NCBI RefSeq assembly: GCF_003130705.1
Contig: NZ_CP021354.1
Span: 4,154,001-4,218,000 of the forward strand
Origin: Rhodococcus oxybenzonivorans
GTDB taxonomy: Bacteria; Actinomycetota; Actinomycetes; Mycobacteriales; Mycobacteriaceae
Direction: 5' to 3'
Length of the DNA: 64,000 bases
Position 1 is the first letter of the stretch. Each line of letters starts with the position of its first letter. Positions 29,524 to 38,539 of the stretch are shown here, in pieces. The notes under the pieces were generated by a model. That model was not told the DNA's origin and did no database searches. It saw only the letters and a program-made list of their open reading frames with translations. A program made the translations under genes and the position numbers.

Positions 29524-29622
29524 CCACACACCGGGTAATCGGGCTCGCCACCGGAAAATACTCCGATGGCCCACCGTTGCGGGTCAGCGCCGGATTCGGA
29601 CCGGCTTCCCCCATGTGTGTGG
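29524..29622 (-). ncRNA. Cobalamin (adenosylcobalamin-type) riboswitch
   Basis: On the minus strand the segment contains GGGGGAAGCCGGTCCGAATC, then CGGCGCTGACCCGCAACGGT and GAGCCCGATTACC, the core of the B12 riboswitch. P1-like arms GTGTGTGG (29615-29622) and CCACACAC (29524-29531) pair perfectly over 8 bp and close the element. It lies 119 bases upstream of the binding-protein gene. The rest of 29406-29745 is a divergent promoter region. Confidence 0.88.
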
Positions 29623-29745
29623 CTGCACGTGCACATCCGAGTATGCATCATGGCGCGGGAGCCGGATCACACCACCGCCGCTCACCGCCGCACGCGCACT
29701 ACAGTCGGCAGTCGCACAATGCCGACCACGACCCGGAGATGACGC

Positions 29746-31866
29746 ATGACACGTTGGGCCTCGACTGTTGTTTCCCGGCGATGGTGGATTCTGGTGCTTG
29801 CCGTGGCCGCCGTACTGGTGAGCGGCGTCTGGGGTACGGGGGTGTTCGCGAAATTGGGCTCGGGCGGCTACACCGACCCGGGCAGCGAGTCCGCTGAAGT
29901 GGCGAGGATCGTCGAGGCCAACCTGGGTCCGCAGACCGCGGACATCATCGTCGTCTACACCGCGCCCGAAGGGAGAACGCTCGACGACATCGGTCCCGAG
30001 GTGACGGCCGATCTCGAACGGTTCGCCGCCGAGGTCCCCACGCACAAGATCACCTCATACTGGACCGCGGACACCACGACGAAGCAGCGGATGGTGTCGG
30101 AGGACGGCACCAAGGCGTCGGCCGCGGTCACCGTCGACCCCGAAGCCGGAATCACGGTGGCCGCCTTCGACGGCCTGCTACCCAAGCTCGAAGTCGAGGG
30201 CATCGACACCGAATTCGCGGGCAACTCGGTGGTGGGTGTGGCTTTCAACAACCGGCTCCAGCAGGATCTGGTGCTGGCGGAGGCGATTGCGCTTCCCATC
30301 ACACTGGTCCTGCTGGTCTTCCTCTTCGGCGGCGTGGTCGCCGCGGCCGTACCCGTCTTCGTCGGACTGCTCTCCATCTTCAGCGCGCTGGCCACCCTTC
30401 GGGTGCTCACCCTGTTCACCGACGTCAACTCCTTCGCGATCAATGTCGCCTCTCTGCTCGGTCTCGGGTTGGCAATCGACTACGGGCTCTTCGTCGTCGG
30501 ACGTTTCCGTGAAGAACTGGAGTCGGGCGCCGACACTGCCGAGGCCACCCGGCGCACCGTGCTCACGGCCGGCCGCACCGTTCTGTTCTCCGGACTGCTG
30601 CTGGTGTGCGCCTTCTCGGGCATGCTCGTGTTTCCCCAGGACGTCATCGCATCGCTGGGATTCGGTGCCATGGCCGCGGTCGCGAGTGCGGCGCTGCTGT
30701 CCCTGACCGCCGTCCCCGCTCTCCTCGCGATCCTCGGCCCACGCATCAACGCAGGGAGCTGGCGCAAGGACGCAGCCCAGCGCAGCGAAGCGAGGGCCCG
30801 CACGTTCTGGGGGTCCGTCGTCACGTGGGTGATGCGCAGGCCGGCCGCGATCGCAGTCGGAATCGTCGCCGGACTTCTCGTTCTGGCAGCTCCCCTACTC
30901 AGCGCCTCCCTCGGAGAGGTCACGTACACCGCGCTCCCCGAGGACGACCCTGCCCGCATCGCCACCGACACACTTACCCAGGAGTTCCCGACGACGGGCA
31001 ACGGAGCCACCCTGATTCTGCGGGGCACGGACGGCAGCGGACCGACTGCCGCGGACGGTGCCGCCGTCGCCGAACAGGCCGGACAGGTCGAGGGCATCGG
31101 TGCGGCCACTGTGGTGGCGTCGAACGGTGAACTGGTCGCCGTCCAGGCGGTATACGCGGAGGGCGTCGACAGCGACGACCAGAGTGGTGCGGTCGCGGCT
31201 CTGCGAGACATCGCAGTACCGGAAGGGACCGAACTCCTCGTCGGTGGTGGACAGGCCACTGTCGACGACAGCAACGCGGCGATCGTCCGCTGGCTGCCCG
31301 CGATGGTGGCGATCATGGTGCTGTCGACGCTGGTGCTGCTGTTCCTGGCGTTCGGCTCGGTGGTCCTGCCGCTCAAGGCGGTGGCCATGGCGGGACTGAG
31401 CCTGGCCGCCACCTTCGGTGTCCTGACCTGGATCTTCCAGCTCGGCCACGGCGCGAGCCTGCTCGGGGTCAGTCCGGCACCGCTCGAGGCGACGTTCGTC
31501 GTCCTGATCCTCGCGGTCGTGTTCGGCTTGTCCACCGACTACGAGGTGTTCCTGATGTCACGGATGGTGGAGGCGCACGCGGCGGGGGCGACCACGGAGG
31601 AAGCGGTGCGGTTCGGAACGGAGCGCACGGGGCGGATCGTGACCGCGGCCGCTCTGCTGCTCGTCGTGGTCACCGGAGCATTTACCGTGTCCGGCCTGTC
31701 GATCATGCGGTTCCTCGGAGTGGGCATGATCGTGGCACTGCTCGTGGACGCCACCGTGGTGCGCATGTTGCTCGTGCCGTCGCTGGTGAAGCTGATGGGT
31801 CCGGCCAACTGGTGGGCTCCGGCGTGGATGACGAAGGTCCATTCCAAGGTCGGAATCCGTCACTAG
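29746..31866 (+). CDS. MMPL-family (RND-like) transporter
   Basis: A 706-residue MMPL protein with the expected twelve helices. Helix 1 is at about residues 14-30, an extracytoplasmic domain follows to about 180, and helices with GLGLAIDYGLFVVGRFREE (Asp-Tyr pair) come next. The second half repeats the pattern, with a second loop and VFGLSTDYEVFLMSRM. Such proteins export lipids or couple to the proton gradient. The start is the ATG at 29746. It is 32 bases upstream of an acyl-CoA reductase gene, which suggests a lipid or wax-related substrate. Confidence 0.88.
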   Translation: MTRWASTVVSRRWWILVLAVAAVLVSGVWGTGVFAKLGSGGYTDPGSESAEVARIVEANLGPQTADIIVVYTAPEGRTLDDIGPEVTADLERFAAEVPTHKITSYWTADTTTKQRMVSEDGTKASAAVTVDPEAGITVAAFDGLLPKLEVEGIDTEFAGNSVVGVAFNNRLQQDLVLAEAIALPITLVLLVFLFGGVVAAAVPVFVGLLSIFSALATLRVLTLFTDVNSFAINVASLLGLGLAIDYGLFVVGRFREELESGADTAEATRRTVLTAGRTVLFSGLLLVCAFSGMLVFPQDVIASLGFGAMAAVASAALLSLTAVPALLAILGPRINAGSWRKDAAQRSEARARTFWGSVVTWVMRRPAAIAVGIVAGLLVLAAPLLSASLGEVTYTALPEDDPARIATDTLTQEFPTTGNGATLILRGTDGSGPTAADGAAVAEQAGQVEGIGAATVVASNGELVAVQAVYAEGVDSDDQSGAVAALRDIAVPEGTELLVGGGQATVDDSNAAIVRWLPAMVAIMVLSTLVLLFLAFGSVVLPLKAVAMAGLSLAATFGVLTWIFQLGHGASLLGVSPAPLEATFVVLILAVVFGLSTDYEVFLMSRMVEAHAAGATTEEAVRFGTERTGRIVTAAALLLVVVTGAFTVSGLSIMRFLGVGMIVALLVDATVVRMLLVPSLVKLMGPANWWAPAWMTKVHSKVGIRH

Positions 31867-31874
31867 TGCATCAT

Positions 31875-31890
31875 CTTACTTCGGAGTAAG
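31875..31890. promoter_or_regulatory. Inverted repeat between the MMPL gene and the acyl-CoA reductase
   Basis: CTTACT (31875-31880) and AGTAAG (31885-31890) form a perfect 6-bp inverted repeat around TCGG in the 32-base gap. It could be a TetR-type operator or a weak hairpin; there is no TetR gene nearby. Confidence 0.4.
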
Positions 31891-31898
31891 TTCGGGGA

Positions 31899-33893
31899 AT
31901 GGCCACCTACCTCGTCACGGGCGGAACCGGATTTCTGGGTCGACACGTCCTGCCTCTGATCCTCGACCGCGATGACACAGCAGAGATACACGTCCTCGTC
32001 CGCCCCTCCTCGCTCACCACACTCGACGCCCTCACCGAAAGCATGCCCGGCGGCGATCGTGTGCATCCTCTGATCGGGGACCTGACCGAGCCCGGCCTCG
32101 GCCTCGCCGCGGTGCCGGCGGCCCAGCACGTTCTGCACCTCGGCGCGATCTACGACCTCACCGTCGGCGACGAGCAGGCGTCGACCAATGTCGACGGCAC
32201 GCGCGCGGTGGCCACCCTCGCGACAGAGCTGGGCGCAACCCTCCATCACGTGTCGTCGATTGCGGTCGCGGGCGATTACGCGGGCACCTTCGCCGAGTCG
32301 GATTTCGATCGGGGACAGAGTTTTCCGACGCCCTACCACCGCACGAAGTTCGAGGCGGAGAAGATCGTTCGCGACAGCGAGGGACTGCGCTGGCGGATCT
32401 ACCGCCCGGCCGTGGTGGTCGGCAATTCGGTCACCGGTGAGATGGACAAGATCGACGGACCGTACTACCTGTTCCCCGCCATCTCCGCTCTCGCCAAGCT
32501 CCCGGCCGCACTCCCGGTGGCTGTCCCCGACATCGGATCGACCAACGTCGTTCCCGTGGACTATGTGGCGGCGGCCATCGTGGAGCTGATGTCGGCACCG
32601 GACCGCGACGGTCAGGTGTTCCACCTGGTCAATCCTCGCCCACAGTCGGTCCGTGAGATCTACGCGGGGCTCGCCAAGGCCGCCGGTGCCCCGCGCCCGG
32701 CGGCGAGCCTGCCCGGCAGACTGGTCCGCCCCTTTCTGGCACCTACCCCGGACTCGACTCTCGACACGGGCCGCAAGTTGGTCCTCGACGGGCTCGGCAT
32801 CCCGCCCGTGCTCGTGGCGAACATGACGCTGCCTACCGCCTTCGTCAACGAAGCAACGCGAAAGGCTCTGCAGGGTACGGGAATCGAGGTTCCGCCCTTC
32901 GCCTCCTACACGAAGGCGCTGTGGACCTACTGGCAGAACCATCTCGATCCCCATCGGGCGCGCCGCTCCCACCCCGGCGGACCGCTCGTGGGACGGCACG
33001 TCGTCATCACCGGGGCCTCCTCCGGGATCGGTCGCAGCGCGGCGATCGCCGTGGCCCGCAAGGGCGCGAAAGTTCTTCTCCTCGCGAGACGTACCGAGGA
33101 ACTCGAGGCCGTGGTCGCGGAGATTCGCGCGGCGGGCGGTGCGGGGTTCGGATATCCGTGCGACATCACCGACGAGACGTCGGTCGAACGCACGGTCGCG
33201 GCGATTCTCGCCGAGCACGGTCACGTGGACATGCTGGTCAACAATGCCGGCCGGTCGATCCGGCGGGGCCTCTACCGCTCGACCGAGCGGTTCCACGACT
33301 TCGAACGCACGATGGCCGTCAACTACTTCGGTGCCGTTCGACTCGTCCTCGCGTTCCTTCCGCAGATGCGTGAACGCCGGTTCGGGCACATCGTCAACAT
33401 CAGCAGCGCCGGGGTCCAGGGGGCAACGCCGCGATTCGCCGCCTACGTCGCCAGCAAGGCGGCGCTCGACGGGTTCACCGATGTGGCCGCCGCTGAAACA
33501 CTGTCGGACGGGATCACGTACACCACCATCCACATGCCACTCGTCGAGACGCCGATGATCGCACCGACCGGCAACTACAACGTCGGACCCATCACCTCAC
33601 CGGAGAAGGCGGCGGCCATGGTGGTCCGGGCCCTGGTCGAGCGGCCGAAGCGCATCGATGTCCCCAGCGGCACTCTCGGGGAACTCGGCAGTATGTTCGC
33701 GCCTGCCGTCAAAGACCGGGTGATGCATCAGATGTATCGCATGTTCCCCGACTCGCCGGCGGCCAAGGGACAGAGCGTCACCGAGAGGACACCCGAACCG
33801 CCACGAACCGACGAGGCACGCGCGCACAGGTCGACACCGTGGGGACGCGCCGCCCGAAAGGTCGGCAGGCTGGTACCCGGCGCCCATTGGTGA
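31899..33893 (+). CDS. acrA1: Two-domain fatty acyl-CoA reductase (AcrA1-like, double SDR)
   Basis: A 664-residue fusion of an extended and a classical SDR domain, like mycobacterial AcrA1 (Rv3391), which reduces fatty acyl-CoA to alcohol for wax synthesis. The N-domain has VTGGTGFLGRHV (residues 6-17) and YHRTKFEAE with the catalytic Tyr-x3-Lys. The C-domain begins near residue 368 with VITGASSGIG, then NNAGRS, and YVASK near residue 517. The ATG at 31899 has GGAG about 12 bases upstream. Substrate chain length is unknown. Confidence 0.85.
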   Translation: MATYLVTGGTGFLGRHVLPLILDRDDTAEIHVLVRPSSLTTLDALTESMPGGDRVHPLIGDLTEPGLGLAAVPAAQHVLHLGAIYDLTVGDEQASTNVDGTRAVATLATELGATLHHVSSIAVAGDYAGTFAESDFDRGQSFPTPYHRTKFEAEKIVRDSEGLRWRIYRPAVVVGNSVTGEMDKIDGPYYLFPAISALAKLPAALPVAVPDIGSTNVVPVDYVAAAIVELMSAPDRDGQVFHLVNPRPQSVREIYAGLAKAAGAPRPAASLPGRLVRPFLAPTPDSTLDTGRKLVLDGLGIPPVLVANMTLPTAFVNEATRKALQGTGIEVPPFASYTKALWTYWQNHLDPHRARRSHPGGPLVGRHVVITGASSGIGRSAAIAVARKGAKVLLLARRTEELEAVVAEIRAAGGAGFGYPCDITDETSVERTVAAILAEHGHVDMLVNNAGRSIRRGLYRSTERFHDFERTMAVNYFGAVRLVLAFLPQMRERRFGHIVNISSAGVQGATPRFAAYVASKAALDGFTDVAAAETLSDGITYTTIHMPLVETPMIAPTGNYNVGPITSPEKAAAMVVRALVERPKRIDVPSGTLGELGSMFAPAVKDRVMHQMYRMFPDSPAAKGQSVTERTPEPPRTDEARAHRSTPWGRAARKVGRLVPGAHW

Positions 33894-33903
33894 GCGCACT
33901 CGG

Positions 33904-34782
33904 TCAGCCCAGCGGGCGTACCCCGGTGGCGACGACGGGACGAACCGGTTTCGGTGCGGCTCCGCAACTTGGCGGCCTGGGCGCGAGTTCCCGCTCCTCC
34001 ACATCGACGGACCACCGGCGTCCGTCGATGTGGGTGACCACCGACGCCCCGTCCACCGCCAGCTCGTTCGGGCCCGCGGTCACCAGTTCCCGGACCGCGA
34101 GTTCGGCCACCTGGCCCCGCTCGTCCCAGCAGCTTCGTCCCCGTAGTCCCTGCGCGTACACCTCGTCCCGGGCGGCGGCGCGCACCGCCTCGGCGCTCTG
34201 TTCCGCAGAGAGCCGGCCGTACGTATATCCGGTGGGCAGCAGAATCATCGACGGCGCGAACCGGTGTCCTCCCGTGTGCGAGCATTCCCACACGGTGTCG
34301 CCGAACTCTGTGGACAACCGGGCGGCGATAGGACGTCCCAGGACGGCACAGCACTGATCCCGTTTACCGTGCGCGCACACCAGCACCACCGGCTCCGCGA
34401 CCGGCTCCCCCCACCGCGGAGCCGGACCGGCGACCACACCGAGGTCGAGGTCGAGGAGGTCGGCCGGACTGCCGATGTCCAGGCGTTCACACCAGGCCGA
34501 CGCGGGATGCGAGTGTGCAAGGAGAACTGTGCGCCTCGCCGGATCGGTCGTGCTTCGTCCCGGCCGGCGGATGAACATGAACCGTACTCCCGCCGCCTTC
34601 GCACGGGCGTCGAGTTCCCCGGCGAGTTCGCTGCCCAGCGCTGTGCCGTCCACCACGTCCCGGCCCCACGCACCCGGGTGTTCGAGACACACCCAGCCCG
34701 TGACGTGCGCCGCCGTTCCCGGCAGGGGTTCGTCGGCGGCGGACAGCGCGGAGCAGGTGGTAGAGGTGATCGTGTCGTTCAC
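33904..34782 (-). CDS. Sucrase/ferredoxin-like family protein
   Basis: A 292-residue member of the sucrase/ferredoxin-like family, related to thioredoxin-like 2Fe-2S ferredoxins. Motifs include CAHGKRDQCCAVLG (cysteines for a probable cluster) and ECSHTGGHRFAPS with conserved His. The C-terminus contains a third region including RGRSCWDERGQ. Its biochemical role is not established in most organisms. It converges on the acrA1-like gene with a 10-base gap. Confidence 0.8.
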   Translation of the reverse strand: MNDTITSTTCSALSAADEPLPGTAAHVTGWVCLEHPGAWGRDVVDGTALGSELAGELDARAKAAGVRFMFIRRPGRSTTDPARRTVLLAHSHPASAWCERLDIGSPADLLDLDLGVVAGPAPRWGEPVAEPVVLVCAHGKRDQCCAVLGRPIAARLSTEFGDTVWECSHTGGHRFAPSMILLPTGYTYGRLSAEQSAEAVRAAARDEVYAQGLRGRSCWDERGQVAELAVRELVTAGPNELAVDGASVVTHIDGRRWSVDVEERELAPRPPSCGAAPKPVRPVVATGVRPLG

Positions 34783-34811
34783 GAGGCCATTGTGTCAGGC
34801 TGATTTTTCGC

Positions 34812-35390
34812 TCAGTCGTGGAACTTGCGCCGTTCCGACAACTGCTGAACGAACTTCTCGATGCGCCGGGCACGCGTCTCCGGACGTTTCGCGTCCTGTA
34901 ACCGGTAGATGACGGCGTAGCGGTTGTGGCTGTTCAGCGTCGCAAAGAACGCCTCGGCCTCCGGATTCTGCGCAAGGGCGGCAAGGAAGTCCTCCGGAAT
35001 TTCAGCCGTCTTCTGTCCGGCATAGGCACGATCCCACCGCCCGTCGGCTCTGGCCTTCTCCACTTCCGCCGCTCCGGCAGCCTCGAGGGCCCCGGCGGCT
35101 TCCAGTTTCTCGGCATATTCGCGGTTGCGTTTCGACCACGGACTGCGCGCCGATCGTGGGGTGAACCGTTGGACATAGAAATTTTCGTCGACCCGGCGGA
35201 CTTGGCTGTCGATCCAGCCGTAGCACAACGCCACCTCGAGTGCCTGGTCGTAGGTGATCGACGAGTGGGCCGATCCCTTCTTCGCCATCTTCAGCCAGAT
35301 ACCGGGTGAGGTGGCGTGATGAACTGCGAGCCACTGGCGGAATTCGATCTGCCCGGCGAAGTACTCGACCGGCAACTCTGCTGCACCCAT
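34812..35390 (-). CDS. YdeI/OmpD-associated family protein
   Basis: A 192-residue protein from the ATG at 35390 (MGAAELPVEYF). It carries YGWIDSQVRR and RFTPRSARSPWSKRN, the recognised blocks of the YdeI/OmpD-associated family. The C-terminus is helical and rich in Arg and Glu. E. coli YdeI is linked to antimicrobial-peptide resistance, but a function here cannot be assigned. It ends 29 bases from the start of the sucrase/ferredoxin-like gene and may share its transcript. Confidence 0.8.
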   Translation of the reverse strand: MGAAELPVEYFAGQIEFRQWLAVHHATSPGIWLKMAKKGSAHSSITYDQALEVALCYGWIDSQVRRVDENFYVQRFTPRSARSPWSKRNREYAEKLEAAGALEAAGAAEVEKARADGRWDRAYAGQKTAEIPEDFLAALAQNPEAEAFFATLNSHNRYAVIYRLQDAKRPETRARRIEKFVQQLSERRKFHD

Positions 35391-35400
35391 GCGCCGGAAT

Positions 35401-35904
35401 CTATCGGCCCCGTGCCCACACCCGCACGAAACCCTGCGACAGATACGCAAGCGAGCCGAGGGCCAGCACCCACTTGGTGATGCTGACCGCGGAAGTGGCG
35501 CGGACGGTGGCATCGGTGATGTGCTCCCGATGTGTCAGCAGATGCAGGCCGACGACATTCTCGACGTAGTCACCGGCCGCGGCCACGACCGGCGCAGCCG
35601 CCAGCATCTTTCGCGTTGTGGGCGACAACGGCGTCAACTCCGCCAGCCGTCGCGCACCCGTACGCAGAGCGACGGCGTAGATGGCGGGATGGACGAAGTC
35701 GGGATAGTAATGACTCCGATATCGCGCGGTCTCGGTGGCGTCCATGCCGTCGAGGATCGCGGTGTAGTCCCGGGCGGATCGGGCCGTCTGAATCTCGGCC
35801 ACCCGGGGGGCAGCAGGACCGAGCAGTCGGGCGATATTCGCCTGTGAGATCACGAACGCGGCAGACCAGCCGAGGAGCTTGCGGTCGAGCGAGGTGAGCG
35901 CCAT
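35401..35904 (-). CDS. Conserved hypothetical membrane-associated protein
   Basis: A 167-residue protein I do not recognise. It begins MALTSLDRKLLGWSAAFVIS, then has a soluble helical stretch with RSHYYPDFVHPAIYAVALRT. Two hydrophobic segments follow near residues 95-115 and 140-160, ending in RVWARGR. Codon use looks normal for the region and the start is followed closely by the YdeI-family gene on the same strand, so it is likely real. A four-helix membrane fold is possible; no function is proposed. Confidence 0.65.
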   Translation of the reverse strand: MALTSLDRKLLGWSAAFVISQANIARLLGPAAPRVAEIQTARSARDYTAILDGMDATETARYRSHYYPDFVHPAIYAVALRTGARRLAELTPLSPTTRKMLAAAPVVAAAGDYVENVVGLHLLTHREHITDATVRATSAVSITKWVLALGSLAYLSQGFVRVWARGR

Positions 35905-35959
35905 GGCCAGATCCTGCCATGGATCCCCGACGGTTGATCATCCCTTCGTCCGAGTCCGC

Positions 35960-36934
35960 TCAGCCTGCTGCCTCGGTCAGCGCCTTGGCGTCCTCCTCGC
36001 CGAACCGCTCCTCGAGCACCTCCGGGGAGTAGTCGAGGTCGATTTCCTCGACCGGCCGGCCGCGTGCCGACTCGATCGCCGAGAGGCGACGCTGCGCACG
36101 GTCCGCGGCGTAGGCCAGGAACTCGTCGTTGTCGAGACCGAACGGCTGAACCTCGAATTGTGCGTTGACCCAATCGATCATGCCCAGTGCCATCGGCATC
36201 AGCTCCGCCATCCGCTCCTGCACCACATTCCAGTTGTTGTCGTCGGCCGCGACATGCCGTCGGCAGGTGAAGGTTCCCCAGGCCATGTGACGACGTTCGT
36301 CGTCGCCGATCCGCTTGACGAGATCCTGCATGCCGGGGAGTATCCCGCGGGTCGCGCACACCTTCTGCCAGGCGTAGTACCCGGTCAGCGCGAGACTGCC
36401 CTCGATGACATGGTTATAGGTGACGCTGGCGCGAATCTGGTTGGCGGGGCTCGGATCCGTCTCGAGAACGCCCAGAGATCCGGGAAGCTCCTCGTAGAAC
36501 AATTGGCGGTAGTACGGATTGTCGGCGACGAACGGATGCAAGTCCTGCGTGAGCCCGACCGCGTCCATCCACAACCGGAACACCTGCGTGTGCTTGGCCT
36601 CTTCGAAGCAGAACTGAGTCAGGTACATCTCGTCACCGAACCGGCCCTCTGCGGCCATCGCCTTCATGAAGGGCTGAATGTCCTCGGTGACCGCCTCCTC
36701 ACCGGCGATGAACTGCGCACACAGGTACGTCGCGCTCCGCTGCTGCTCGCTGTTCAGCTCCTCCCAGTCCTGCGCATCCCGGCTGAAATCGAGCTCGACG
36801 GGATTCCAGAACTTGGCGTTCCCCTTGGTGAACAGTCGCAGCGGAAAGGCGTCCCAGTTCAGGCCGCCGGAACGGAGCGAACTGAATCCCTCCCTGCCGG
36901 GTGCGTACGGTCGTCCGGGTGTGATCGTCGACAT
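35960..36934 (-). CDS. R2-like ligand-binding oxidase (R2lox)
   Basis: A 324-residue ferritin-like protein of the R2lox class, which uses a Mn/Fe cofactor and makes a Val-Tyr ether crosslink. All key positions of mycobacterial R2lox are found with a constant offset: metal ligands E79, E112, H115, E178, E213 and H216, and the crosslink pair V82 and Y173. It is therefore not a ribonucleotide reductase radical subunit, although databases often label it so. The physiological substrate is unknown. It is a single gene with no nrdE neighbour. Confidence 0.88.
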   Translation of the reverse strand: MSTITPGRPYAPGREGFSSLRSGGLNWDAFPLRLFTKGNAKFWNPVELDFSRDAQDWEELNSEQQRSATYLCAQFIAGEEAVTEDIQPFMKAMAAEGRFGDEMYLTQFCFEEAKHTQVFRLWMDAVGLTQDLHPFVADNPYYRQLFYEELPGSLGVLETDPSPANQIRASVTYNHVIEGSLALTGYYAWQKVCATRGILPGMQDLVKRIGDDERRHMAWGTFTCRRHVAADDNNWNVVQERMAELMPMALGMIDWVNAQFEVQPFGLDNDEFLAYAADRAQRRLSAIESARGRPVEEIDLDYSPEVLEERFGEEDAKALTEAAG

Positions 36935-37081
36935 CTCGTGCCTTCTTCCCGATGTGCAGATACATCTGTGCAGCCGGAGCCGAGCCCCCGCTTCTACTCC
37001 ACGCTAGTCCTGCCCAGGCCGCTGCGGGTTTACATTTGCGGACTTTTGTCTGAATCCGGCCGACGGTTGAACAGCGCACGC

Positions 37082-37858
37082 TCAGTTCGGCTCGGACTCC
37101 ATCAGGAACGGCATCGCCGCCGCCTCGAACTCGTCGTACCGATCACGGTGAATGCTGTGTCCCCCGGGGAAAACCACCACCCGGCATCTCGGTATCGCGG
37201 CGACTGCGGATTCGAGTCGACGGGCATCTACCATCCCGCCGGGACCGCCGCGCAGGATCAGTGTGTCCGCCTCGATCCGTGGCAGCTGGTCCCACCACAA
37301 CGGGTCCGGGCGGCGGAACTGCTCGAGCGCCGAGCGTGTCATCGACCGGTCGAAGGCGAACACGGCCCGCGGGTGCCGGATCAGGCTCGTCGTCGCATGC
37401 CACAGCTCCGGCAGGGACGGCAGCCTGTTCGAGAAGACCTGCTCCGGGTCACCGGGCCGCAACGGAAGTGGGGCCTCCTCGATGACCAACCGCCGCACCA
37501 GCTCGGGGCGGGTCTGGGCTGCGAGTGAGGCGGCATGACCGCCGAGCGAATGACCGACGAGATCGACCTGCGACAGGCCCAGGTTGTCGCACACTTCCAC
37601 CACATCGGAACCGAACTCTTCGAACAGGTACGACGCAGCGCGGGCACTGCGACCGTGTCCCCGTAGATCGAGCACGACGACCCGGCGCCCGCGTGAGACC
37701 AGCGCCCGCATGAACCGGTCCCACGTTCCGCCGTCACCGCCCATTCCGTGCACGAGAACCACGGGCACTAGATGAGCGGCCGGGCCACTGCGCACTCCGC
37801 TGTCGCGGTACGCGATGGCGACACCGGTGCGGGTCGCGGTCGTCCTGCTCGTCTCCAC
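37082..37858 (-). CDS. Alpha/beta hydrolase
   Basis: A 258-residue alpha/beta-hydrolase-fold enzyme. It has the oxyanion segment VLVHGMGGDGGTW, the nucleophile elbow GHSLGGH (Ser near residue 113) and a C-terminal GGHSIH with the catalytic His. The lid region is Trp- and Pro-rich. Substrate unknown. I use the GTG at 37858; the frame continues 26 codons upstream but that part looks non-coding. It sits between R2lox and a RibD-like reductase, all minus strand. Confidence 0.82.
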   Translation of the reverse strand: METSRTTATRTGVAIAYRDSGVRSGPAAHLVPVVLVHGMGGDGGTWDRFMRALVSRGRRVVVLDLRGHGRSARAASYLFEEFGSDVVEVCDNLGLSQVDLVGHSLGGHAASLAAQTRPELVRRLVIEEAPLPLRPGDPEQVFSNRLPSLPELWHATTSLIRHPRAVFAFDRSMTRSALEQFRRPDPLWWDQLPRIEADTLILRGGPGGMVDARRLESAVAAIPRCRVVVFPGGHSIHRDRYDEFEAAAMPFLMESEPN

Positions 37859-37942
37859 GAGAAACAAGCCTAGGCGGACGGCCGCGTCGGCCCGCCCTGA
37901 CCTCCCGAGCCGTACGGGCGGTCCGTCCGTTCGCAAGGATGT

Positions 37943-38539
37943 TCACGGTGTGGCGGGGACGACCCGATAACGCAGCGTCACGATCCCCGACTCGTACCCC
38001 TTCGCCTCGAGGAGCGTGAGGGCGTGCATCCCGGTGTCCTCGTCGAGAAGACGCTGCCCGCGCCCCAGCAGCACCGGCACCACGCGCAACTGAATCTCGT
38101 CGACCAGATCTGCCGCGAGTAGCGACTTGGCCAGGGTGACACTCCCCCACACGACCACGTCACCACCGGGCTCCCGCAGCAACTGCCGCACCCGCTCGAC
38201 CACGTTCCCGTCGTACACCTGCGCCGGTTCCCACGATCCCCACGGCGCCCTGCCGAGGGTGGACGAAAACACGAGCTTGGGAAGCGTGTTCACCACCTCG
38301 CCCACCACCTCGCCTTCCGCGGTGGGCCAGTACTCGACGAACATCTGATAGGTGTTGCGGCCCAACAGAACCAGATCCACGTCGGCGAGAAGATCTACGT
38401 TGTCCCGATCGACCTCACCGAAATCGGACACCGCCTCGAAGAAGTCGAGCTCGCCCGACGGCCCGGCGACGAACCCGTCGAGAGTGGTCAGTTCCTGCAC
38501 GATCACCCGGCGAATTGCGGGCGTAGACACCTCACTCAT
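37943..38539 (-). CDS. Dihydrofolate reductase family (RibD C-terminal domain) protein
   Basis: A 198-residue single-domain protein of the RibD C-terminal/DHFR-like fold that binds NADPH. It shows RRVIVQELTTLDGFVAGP at the start, VLLGRNTYQMF, and DVVVWGSVTLAKSLL in the nucleotide-binding half. Such stand-alone proteins are common in actinobacteria and are mostly of unknown substrate. Its start overlaps the imuB stop by eight bases, so it may be transcribed with the mutasome genes. Confidence 0.82.
   Translation of the reverse strand: MSEVSTPAIRRVIVQELTTLDGFVAGPSGELDFFEAVSDFGEVDRDNVDLLADVDLVLLGRNTYQMFVEYWPTAEGEVVGEVVNTLPKLVFSSTLGRAPWGSWEPAQVYDGNVVERVRQLLREPGGDVVVWGSVTLAKSLLAADLVDEIQLRVVPVLLGRGQRLLDEDTGMHALTLLEAKGYESGIVTLRYRVVPATP

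Noticed and set aside
31863..33533. A 556-codon minus-strand frame opposite the acyl-CoA reductase
   Set aside because: It is a GC-driven shadow of a conserved two-domain enzyme.
35960..36934. Ribonucleotide reductase beta subunit
   Set aside because: The Val-Tyr pair and ligand spacing match R2lox, and no large subunit gene is nearby.
35879..37528. A 549-codon plus-strand frame across R2lox and the hydrolase
   Set aside because: It spans two real minus-strand genes and their gap, with no motif of its own.
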